Origin: UBA6065 sp036565605 | GTDB taxonomy: Bacteria; Patescibacteriota; Minisyncoccia; Phycocordibacterales; UBA6065 | Length of the DNA: 48,675 bases | Assembly: GCA_036565605.1 (NCBI GenBank) | Contig: DATCXV010000002.1 | Location: 1-48,675 of the forward strand | Reading direction: 5' to 3' | Part shown: piece after piece, positions 9,301 to 14,558 of the stretch | How the letters are laid out: each line of letters starts with the position of its first letter | Position numbering within the stretch: position 1 is the stretch's first letter | Notes under the pieces: generated by a model | Database searches by the model: none | What the model saw: the letters and a program-made list of their open reading frames with translations, nothing else | Told to the model about the DNA's origin: nothing | Position numbers and translations under genes: made by a program

Positions 9301-11019
9301 CCTGAGAACATAGATCGTGCTATCGACGCGATAGGTTCCGGCAGGCATGTATATGACATCTTCCGCCTGGGCCGCCGCAATGGCCGCATTTATAGCGCCA
9401 GAAGCATCGGTTGCACCAGTGTTATCAGCATTATATGGAGCAGTTGTGACATTCACTATCTTCGTGCGGGTTTTGATGCCACCAGGGACACCCACGGTCA
9501 CTCCCGGCGTCCAATCTGCGACGCGCTCGGTAGGCACAATGCCCAATGACGATGATTTAGTGGTTGCCGTTACAGGACTTGATTGAGCCGATTCTGTGCC
9601 ATTCGATCCGGTCTTGGCCGTGACCGTATATGTATATGTTGTGTTCGGAGATAGTCCTTTGTCTTGATAATATGGCGGCTCCTTGTAAAGGACGTCGACC
9701 GAGTTTCTTGTCATGGTCGCGATCGGAGAACCGTTCCTATAAAGAGTATAGATTGTGGACGTCGTCTCGTTGTCAAGCGTAGACCAAGCGACGGTGACCT
9801 GGTTCGAACTCACACCCGTCGCACCGACAATTTCAGGAACACCCGGAGCACTCACTGATGTTGCGTCGAAAGTAGCCGTGACAGAGGTATTTGAATTAAC
9901 CGTGACAGCACAAGATCCCGTACCCGAACAAGCTCCCGACCAACCGGCAAAATTCGAACCCGAGGCGGCCGAGGCGGTGAGTGTGATTGAAGTTCCTGAC
10001 GATATGCTTGATTGAGAACAGCTCGATCCACACGAAATGGATCCACCCGAAACGGTGCCGGAACCTGTGCCTGCTTTAGAAACAGAAAGGCTGTAGGTCG
10101 TCGGAGCCTGAACACTTCCTTGCGTCGTCGTAAAGAGTGCATTCGAAGATACAGCTAAGTTACCAGCAGCGTCACGCGATCGAACACGATAGTTGTATAT
10201 CGTATCTGCAGAAAGCGACGAAAGAGCCACACCGTGAGACGTAACAAGAGACGAATCGAGTGGAGTCGTATTACCGTATGAGGTGGTGAGACCGTATTCG
10301 ACCTGAGAGTCCGCCGATTCGTCCGTCGACCACGATATGCTCGCAGATGACTGTGATATTGACCCTGCAGTTACTGAGGATATCGCCGGAGCGGTCGTAT
10401 CAGGGGTGCCCTCTCCACCACCCGAGGATCCCGATGACATAAACACACCCACAGCGAAAGAATTGGTCAGGTCCGAACCTGTTGTCGGAACACTGGCGCA
10501 CGGTGAGTTCGCATAATTACAACTAAAGATTACGTAGGAGGTACCAGACGGCTGCCCATTCTGACCGCCAAATTGGTAGTCTGCGCCGTTGCCGTTGAAT
10601 TGGAGAGCGACCTTGTATGTGCCAGACGAAACTGTCACAGGCGTGTTCACATCAAGCTCCTGCCAGAAGTCGGAGCCAACCGTTCCACTCCCACGCGCAG
10701 ATGCGATTAGGTTGCCAGCCGAGTCATACAGACCTATCGATACTCCCTGCGCATAAAGGATCGATTTCATGTACACGCGCAGGCCGGTAACCGTTCCATC
10801 CGGCAACGACACGTTGTTCTGAATATATGTTGCCGACGAGTCGGTCACATTGAAGGTGGCAGTTGCCTCGGATGAAGACATTGAGTCGTGCCATGTACCA
10901 GCTCCTCCGACGAATGCCACATTGTCTCTGCCGCTAAATTGACCTTTATCCAAAAAAAGAACTGCTGCGGCTATTGCGATTGCCGCACAGAGCACGAACA
11001 GTGCCTTCCTGACTGTCAT
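6328..11019 (-). CDS. Giant secreted beta-helix/FN3 protein with two peptidoglycan-binding domains
   Basis: This 1563-aa protein has an N-terminal signal/anchor (MTVRKALFVLCAAIAIAAAV). In order come: a DUF4082-like beta domain (about 45-195), an FN3 domain (about 210-300), an InlB-B-like glycine-rich repeat (about 305-385, NFAGWSGACSG), a second FN3, a pectate-lyase-type right-handed beta-helix (about 510-1000, beginning GAINAAIAAAQAEDVIYMPA), a second InlB-B-like repeat, an Ig-like domain (about 1205-1295), a Gly/Ser linker and two PG_binding_1 domains at the C-terminus. The C-terminal modules suggest non-covalent attachment to peptidoglycan; the beta-helix suggests carbohydrate binding or cleavage, but no catalytic residue can be assigned. 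TACAAT ends 6 nt before the ATG with no Shine-Dalgarno, so the mRNA is probably leaderless. Confidence 0.9.
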   Translation of the reverse strand: MTVRKALFVLCAAIAIAAAVLFLDKGQFSGRDNVAFVGGAGTWHDSMSSSEATATFNVTDSSATYIQNNVSLPDGTVTGLRVYMKSILYAQGVSIGLYDSAGNLIASARGSGTVGSDFWQELDVNTPVTVSSGTYKVALQFNGNGADYQFGGQNGQPSGTSYVIFSCNYANSPCASVPTTGSDLTNSFAVGVFMSSGSSGGGEGTPDTTAPAISSVTAGSISQSSASISWSTDESADSQVEYGLTTSYGNTTPLDSSLVTSHGVALSSLSADTIYNYRVRSRDAAGNLAVSSNALFTTTQGSVQAPTTYSLSVSKAGTGSGTVSGGSISCGSSCSQSSISSGTSITLTASAASGSNFAGWSGACSGTGSCAVTVNSNTSVTATFDATSVSAPGVPEIVGATGVSSNQVTVAWSTLDNETTSTIYTLYRNGSPIATMTRNSVDVLYKEPPYYQDKGLSPNTTYTYTVTAKTGSNGTESAQSSPVTATTKSSSLGIVPTERVADWTPGVTVGVPGGIKTRTKIVNVTTAPYNADNTGATDASGAINAAIAAAQAEDVIYMPAGTYRVDSTIYVLRGNITLRGAGRDSTVIDCRAASMCIFLRGSDSYNVPSYPVTSGTGKGSTVIGMSDTSMMLPNQMIEISARNDMSLPIISPYGYEYLRRQMALIKSKTSNSITITPPIIVGSTASRTQITPSNFANPVPYVGFEDFTIDGRNGSAQDALNISTSYGTWVMNMRLKNVLNYNLKIANALNCEIRHSFIDILNHPANQPSGAGFLMDTSTGCLVEDNVLATGGAAATLFSHSDMGNVIAYNFLTSGEMNTNHAAQNSYNLYEGNITDNVKSDGYYGGESEATWLRNWVTGKYVDQSTGVTTPTWTFGIKRFSRNFNLLGNIIGSPGISSGSFSFGQPNIGNADFTGWVAPSAGKYWQDWSAVSGLGIQGTVVSRSSDSAMVINITKGRDKLYGYYSALCGCSSYVVTADWGTGARYAMSLASFDGNLITVTGGAPGPGNVPWTLPSVGTTLGIWPRAEGFQERDLDTVTTAIMKGNYLASASGGGSILTNEALGGETLPSSMYLSAKPSWFGTLAWPPFNPSSPNLSYAAIPAGYRYLNGTEAPGVTGSGGNPVPTTFTLSVSKSGTGSGTVSGGSISCGVSCTQLNVSSGTQITLTATATLGSTFAGWSGGGCSGTGSCVVTVSSNTTVVATFNSNVVSADTTLPTVSITAPSNGAALSGTVTIAATATDNIGVVGVQWKLDGSNLASELTTAPYSGSWNTSGVSNGSHVLTVVARDAAGNSKTSSSVSVTIANTVTTTTSGSSSGSGGSSGGGGGSGGSSGSQSVVSAPISPLGTFTPTVTQKVVVTAVATCIPTKTESATTTYAFKTNLSLGSAGTDVKKLQELLNSQGYTVSTSGPGSKGQETTTFGPATLKAVQKFQTAYKVTPTGIVGSITRLLLSSLSFKTVTLSGCTTTTSTGSSAAASSVSTASSASSFTHALDFGSTGPEVVLLQTVLSKIPGIYPEKLVTGTFGQLTKKAVGKFQESYGLAKPGDVAYGFVGPLTRAKLNLVK

Positions 11020-11025
11020 GTGTCA

Positions 11026-11031
11026 ATTGTA
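11026..11031 (-). promoter_or_regulatory. -10 element of the giant beta-helix gene
   Basis: TACAAT on the minus strand is followed by 6 nt (TGACAC) and then the ATG at 11019. This places the transcription start at or next to the start codon. Confidence 0.6.
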
Positions 11032-11078
11032 CCAGTGGTACCAAATAAAGAGACAGGGCATTATCCCCAGGCAAGAAA

Positions 11079-11103
11079 AAGCCCGCTATAGCTATGCGGG
11101 CTT
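11079..11103 (-). terminator. Intrinsic terminator
   Basis: AAGCCCGC (11079-11086) pairs with GCGGGCTT (11096-11103) around a 9-nt loop. In the leftward direction it is followed by a T-run. It sits just after the stop of the 123-aa gene and before the promoter of the next gene. Confidence 0.75.
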
Positions 11104-11119
11104 CATATATCTTATGTAT

Positions 11120-11491
11120 TTAAAGATATCTTCGGTTTTTCTCTAGTTCGAAAAGAATGTCCGCAAGCAGTATTGCCGATTCCGCAGGTTCTCGGACAAG
11201 TTCGGATATCTTGTATGCTTCGCCACGATCCATTTCATCCAGATCTTGTTCTTCGATATCTTCATCTTGTTCGTTGGGATCGAAGCAAGGCTTACCCCAG
11301 CTTGCCCGATCATCGCAATCCATAAGATAGATCGCGCACTCGCGGATAAGTCTTCTCCCTTCTTTGATATGCCGCTCGGCCGTTTCAAGGGTCGAGTAGC
11401 TTAATTCATCTTCCTCATCCATCCTCTTTTCGAGTCGCCGCAAGAATCTTCCTACTTTTCGTTGGTACCGTTTCAGAATAAACGCATCCAT
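11120..11491 (-). CDS. Hypothetical acidic helical protein
   Basis: I do not recognise this 123-aa protein. It is highly charged and mostly helical, with many Glu/Asp residues (an acidic patch NEQDEDIEEQDLDEMD near residues 72-87) and a basic N-terminus (FILKRYQRKVGRFLRRLEKR). It has no signal peptide or membrane span, so it is probably cytoplasmic. Its start is unusually well supported for this genome: an AGGAGG Shine-Dalgarno lies 5 nt upstream, and a TATTCT -10-like box lies further up. A terminator follows the stop, so it looks like a single-gene unit. Confidence 0.7.
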   Translation of the reverse strand: MDAFILKRYQRKVGRFLRRLEKRMDEEDELSYSTLETAERHIKEGRRLIRECAIYLMDCDDRASWGKPCFDPNEQDEDIEEQDLDEMDRGEAYKISELVREPAESAILLADILFELEKNRRYL

Positions 11492-11496
11492 AATGT

Positions 11497-11502
11497 CCTC
11501 CT
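11497..11502 (-). promoter_or_regulatory. Strong Shine-Dalgarno (AGGAGG)
   Basis: AGGAGG on the minus strand lies 5 nt before the ATG at 11491. It stands out because most neighbouring genes have no Shine-Dalgarno. Confidence 0.75.
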
Positions 11503-11522
11503 GCCGATAAGAATAGCATGAG

Positions 11523-11561
11523 AAAAGAAAGCCGCGCCCCGAAGGGGCGCGGCTTTCTTTT
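11523..11561. terminator. Bidirectional GC-rich terminator
   Basis: About 18 bp of perfect stem (11523-11540 with 11544-11561) closes a 3-nt GAA loop, with A-rich and T-rich flanks. It ends the RRM protein gene, which is transcribed leftward. Confidence 0.9.
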
Positions 11562-11581
11562 CGGGTCAGAACCCGGAGCCT

Positions 11582-11884
11582 TTAGAAGCTCCGGCGGTTA
11601 CCGCCGCCGAACGACGAGCCACCGGTGCGAGGGCGCTCTTCCATCGGGCGAGCCTCGTTAACCTTGATCATGCGGCCCTCAAAGTCCTTACCGTCGAACA
11701 TCGAGATCGCGTTCATAGCGTCGGCGTCTTCCATGGTGACGAAGCCGAATCCGCGCGAGCGGCCGGTCATCTTGTCCATGAGGACGACCGCCTCGACAAC
11801 AGCGCCTGCCTTCTCGAAGCCTGCCTTGAGGCTTTCGTTGGTGGTGCCGTACGAGAGGTTACCGACGTACAGTTTCTTTGCCAT
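11582..11884 (-). CDS. Small RRM-domain RNA-binding protein
   Basis: The 100-aa protein is one RNA recognition motif plus a short tail. RNP2 (LYVGNL, residues 5-10) and RNP1 (RGFGFVTM, about 44-51) are intact. The C-terminal tail is Gly/Arg-rich (RTGGSSFGGGNRRSF). Such single-RRM proteins occur in cyanobacteria and many CPR genomes, where they probably act as general RNA chaperones, often linked to cold or stress. No Shine-Dalgarno is seen; TATAAA lies about 30 nt upstream, so this gene has a longer leader than its neighbours. Confidence 0.93.
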   Translation of the reverse strand: MAKKLYVGNLSYGTTNESLKAGFEKAGAVVEAVVLMDKMTGRSRGFGFVTMEDADAMNAISMFDGKDFEGRMIKVNEARPMEERPRTGGSSFGGGNRRSF

Positions 11885-11984
11885 TTTCTATCTTTTTCTA
11901 CTACTTTATAACTATCGCTGACCTTCCCTTTGGCTGAAACTTACGTCTCCCCTCCGTGGACTCTTACGATATGACTATACTACG

Positions 11985-12758
11985 CTATTTTTGAGATTCC
12001 GCAAGGAGGAAGGGTCCTACCCTTGTTCGCAGGATCGCCGTTGTCACCGCTCCGACGCCTAGATCTCGGCCTATATCGGAAACAAGCTGACGGACATAAA
12101 AACCCGAGCCGCTTGAAACACGCATCTTAAAAGTGGTGAGGCATTGATCTGGAGAAAGCGCTCCAAGATAATCTTCCCACATATTCAAGATTTCCGTTTG
12201 TCTGAAATCACCTTCGATCCGTCGCAGTGCGTCCTTGATCCAGTGCGAGAAATCTTTGACCGTTTGTGTGGTTGTACCAATGAGCTCGAGAGACTTCACC
12301 TCGACCTCATGCGTCGGGATATCTGCTTCAGCAAGTTTTCCCGATCGTGCCAAAGCAAACATCGGTTCGCCATTCACAACTTTCGAAGAAAACGGCGGAT
12401 ATTTTTGCACGATCCTGCCACGGTATTTCGAAAGCACTTTTTCTACATCTTCGATTGAAGCCGTTCCTCCTTTGGTCCCGGTTATTTTTCCCAAAACATC
12501 GAAGGTATCCGTTTCAACCCCCAAAACAAACTCGAATTCGTAATCCTTGTCCAAAGATGTATATGTATCACGTTCTTTATTTTTTTCGCCGCACAAAACG
12601 ATAAGCACCCCTTCGGCCATTGGATCAAGTCGACCGGCATAGGTCATCCGATCAGCTTTGTATTCAGGATGAAGCATGACAAAGCGCTCCATCGCTTGAA
12701 GCGGCGTTTTTCCTCTCTTCTTATATACATTTATGACGCCGTCAAATCCTTTGCTCAT
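11985..12758 (-). CDS. truB: tRNA pseudouridine-55 synthase TruB
   Basis: The 257-aa protein contains the TruB catalytic motif (ADRMTYAGRLDPMAEGVLIV, residues about 35-54, with the nucleophilic Asp in GRLDP) and the later SGFYVRQLVSDIGRDLG segment. It isomerises U55 in the T-loop of tRNAs. Length is normal for bacterial TruB without the PUA extension. It is divergent from the exonuclease gene at 12783; its weak -10 (TAGCAT on the minus strand, 12765-12770) ends 6 nt before the ATG and overlaps the -10 of that neighbour. Confidence 0.93.
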   Translation of the reverse strand: MSKGFDGVINVYKKRGKTPLQAMERFVMLHPEYKADRMTYAGRLDPMAEGVLIVLCGEKNKERDTYTSLDKDYEFEFVLGVETDTFDVLGKITGTKGGTASIEDVEKVLSKYRGRIVQKYPPFSSKVVNGEPMFALARSGKLAEADIPTHEVEVKSLELIGTTTQTVKDFSHWIKDALRRIEGDFRQTEILNMWEDYLGALSPDQCLTTFKMRVSSGSGFYVRQLVSDIGRDLGVGAVTTAILRTRVGPFLLAESQK

Positions 12759-12764
12759 TGCCCT

Positions 12765-12774
12765 ATGCTACAAT
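12765..12774. promoter_or_regulatory. Overlapping divergent -10 elements (truB / exonuclease)
   Basis: The rightward TACAAT (12769-12774) has a TGC extension and is followed by 8 nt and the ATG at 12783. The leftward TAGCAT (12765-12770) is followed by 6 nt and the ATG of truB at 12758. The two hexamers share 2 bp. Confidence 0.5.
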
Positions 12775-12782
12775 ACCTGCCT

Positions 12783-13358
12783 ATGAAAAAGATAGTTTTT
12801 GACATTGAAACTCGAAATCTCTTCCAAGACGTCGGTTCAAGCGACCCAGCCGCTTTGGATATCGCGGTCGTGTGCGCGTATGACTATGAGACCGATACCT
12901 ATTCAAGCTATCAACAGGAAGATCTAGGAAAACTCTGGCCTCTTCTTGAAAATGCTGACTTGCTCATCACCTTCAACGGCGATCATTTCGACATTCCGCT
13001 CTTGGATAAATACTATCCCGGCGATCTTACCCGCATCAAATCTCTCGACTTATTGAAAGAGGTAAAAAATTCACTCGGCTTCCGTGTCAAATTGGATTCG
13101 ATCGCACAAGCAACCTTGGGCTACGGCAAATCTGGCCACGGTTTGGAGGCGATCACCTGGTGGAAAAATGGCGAGATCGACAAAATCATCAAGTACTGCA
13201 CCGACGACGTTAAAGTGACCAAAGAAGTGTATGAGTACGCCCTAAAAAACGGCTCGCTGAAATACAAGGATGGTCCGAACAATAAAGAATTCAAGGTAAA
13301 CACCAAAGACTGGGACAAAAAGGGCGATTCAGCAATGACATTTTCGCTTGGGTTTTAG
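12783..13358 (+). CDS. DnaQ/PolB-type 3'-5' exonuclease (RNase H-like fold)
   Basis: The 191-aa protein has the three Exo motifs of DEDD nucleases: Exo I FDIET (residues 5-9), Exo II TFNGDHFDIPLL (about 62-73) and Exo III YCTDDVKVT (about 139-147). It resembles the stand-alone ribonuclease-H-like family (YprB/RNase_H_2) and the proofreading domain of family B polymerases, but no polymerase domain is present. It probably trims DNA or RNA 3' ends; the substrate cannot be told. The ATG at 12783 follows an extended -10 by 8 nt, so it is probably leaderless. Its stop overlaps the stop of the convergent peroxiredoxin gene. Confidence 0.85.
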   Translation: MKKIVFDIETRNLFQDVGSSDPAALDIAVVCAYDYETDTYSSYQQEDLGKLWPLLENADLLITFNGDHFDIPLLDKYYPGDLTRIKSLDLLKEVKNSLGFRVKLDSIAQATLGYGKSGHGLEAITWWKNGEIDKIIKYCTDDVKVTKEVYEYALKNGSLKYKDGPNNKEFKVNTKDWDKKGDSAMTFSLGF

Positions 13359-13840
13359 CTTTGCAGCTTCTTTAGGTCCTCAATGACCTGCAGAGCGTGA
13401 CCTAACGGTTTCACTTTGTCGTAAATCTTCACAACTTTTCCTTTGGGGTCAATCAAAAACGTCGTGCGCTCGACGCCCATGTATTTCCGTCCATACAGAG
13501 TTTTTTCATGCCACACATCATACGCTTCAATCGCTTCCCTGTTCGGATCAGCCAGAAGTGTGAAGTTGAGTCCTTGTTCATCACAGAATTCTTTGTGACT
13601 ATCGACATCATCGGGCGAGACACCCAACACAACTGCATTCAAATCCGAAAGCTCGTATTCGTGATCGCGAAATTCTTGTGCTTCGAGCGTACAACCCGAT
13701 GTCATATCTTTTGGATAGAAATACAAGACGACCCATTGCCCGCGAAAATCTGACAAAGACACCAATTTTCCACGCTCGTCGTGAAGCGTGAAATCTGGAG
13801 CCAACTGTCCTTGCATTCCGGCCTGTTTGAGCGACTTCAT
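13355..13840 (-). CDS. bcp: Peroxiredoxin, Bcp/PrxQ type
   Basis: The 161-aa protein is an AhpC/TSA-fold peroxiredoxin. The peroxidatic segment reads PKDMTSGCTLEAQEFRD. The family usually has TPGCT, so Ser replaces the Pro before the catalytic Cys. The resolving Cys usually found five residues later is Gln here, so it may act as a 1-Cys enzyme, although there is another Cys in HKEFCDEQG. It reduces H2O2 and organic hydroperoxides using thiols, and the divergent neighbour is a DsbA-like thiol oxidoreductase. The ATG at 13840 is chosen because TATACT ends 7 nt upstream; a further in-frame ATG at 13909 would run through that promoter. Confidence 0.93.
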   Translation of the reverse strand: MKSLKQAGMQGQLAPDFTLHDERGKLVSLSDFRGQWVVLYFYPKDMTSGCTLEAQEFRDHEYELSDLNAVVLGVSPDDVDSHKEFCDEQGLNFTLLADPNREAIEAYDVWHEKTLYGRKYMGVERTTFLIDPKGKVVKIYDKVKPLGHALQVIEDLKKLQS

Positions 13841-13847
13841 ACTGGCT

Positions 13848-13855
13848 AGTATAAT
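13848..13855. promoter_or_regulatory. Symmetric bidirectional promoter core (bcp / dsbA-like)
   Basis: The 8-bp AGTATAAT holds a leftward TATACT (13848-13853) and a rightward TATAAT (13850-13855) sharing 4 bp. Each hexamer ends exactly 7 nt before its own ATG (13840 leftward, 13863 rightward). Both mRNAs are therefore predicted to be leaderless or nearly so. Confidence 0.75.
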
Positions 13856-13862
13856 GCATGGC

Positions 13863-14558
13863 ATGAACGAACAACAAACATCGCAGTCTCTTTCAGTTCC
13901 AATCGCCATTGTTATTGCTGGAGCCCTGATCGCTGGCGGTATTTATTTGTCCGGCCGCAATTCCGCTCCTATAGCTAACCCAGGTGCCGCCGCTCCGGCT
14001 GCCGTTGCTATTAAAGGCATCCAGTCGACAGACCATGTTCTGGGTGACCCGAAGGCCAAAATTGCGATTGTTGAATATTCTGACCTTGAATGTCCGTTCT
14101 GTAAGGAATTCCACAAAACTCTTCACCAGCTCATGAGCGAATATGGCACCAAAGGACAATTGTCATGGGCCTTCCGCCACTTCCCCGTCCACACCAATTC
14201 ATTGAAGGAAGGCGAGGCTGCAGAGTGCGCTGCTGAATTGGGAGGCAATGATGCGTTCTGGAAATATGTAGATCGCGTCTTTACCGCGACACAATCGAAT
14301 AATGGTCTTGATCTTGCGCAGCTTCCGGTCATTGCCGGACAAGTCGGTATCGATACCACGAAATTCCAACAGTGCTTGGATAGCGAAAAGTATGCTTCTA
14401 AGATCGAACAGGATCGTCAGGACGTTATTGCCGCAGGTGCACAAGGCACGCCTTACTCGGTTATCTTTGCAAACGGCCAGACTATTCCACTTACCCAAGG
14501 CGCACTTCCCTACGCAGACATGAAGACCATCATTGACGCGATCATCAAAGGGCAATAA
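13863..14558 (+). CDS. Membrane-anchored DsbA-family thiol:disulfide oxidoreductase
   Basis: The 231-aa protein has an N-terminal signal anchor (VPIAIVIAGALIAGGIYL, about residues 12-29), an Ala/Pro linker and a thioredoxin/DsbA-like domain. It has the active site CPFC in VEYSDLECPFCKEFH and the cis-proline loop GTPYSV. It is expected outside the membrane, where it would introduce or shuffle disulfides in secreted proteins; the pilins and surface proteins in this window do contain paired Cys. ATGs also occur at 13854 and 13858, but 13863 fits the -10 spacing and protein. The gene end overlaps the convergent helicase gene by 14 bp. Confidence 0.92.
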   Translation: MNEQQTSQSLSVPIAIVIAGALIAGGIYLSGRNSAPIANPGAAAPAAVAIKGIQSTDHVLGDPKAKIAIVEYSDLECPFCKEFHKTLHQLMSEYGTKGQLSWAFRHFPVHTNSLKEGEAAECAAELGGNDAFWKYVDRVFTATQSNNGLDLAQLPVIAGQVGIDTTKFQQCLDSEKYASKIEQDRQDVIAAGAQGTPYSVIFANGQTIPLTQGALPYADMKTIIDAIIKGQ

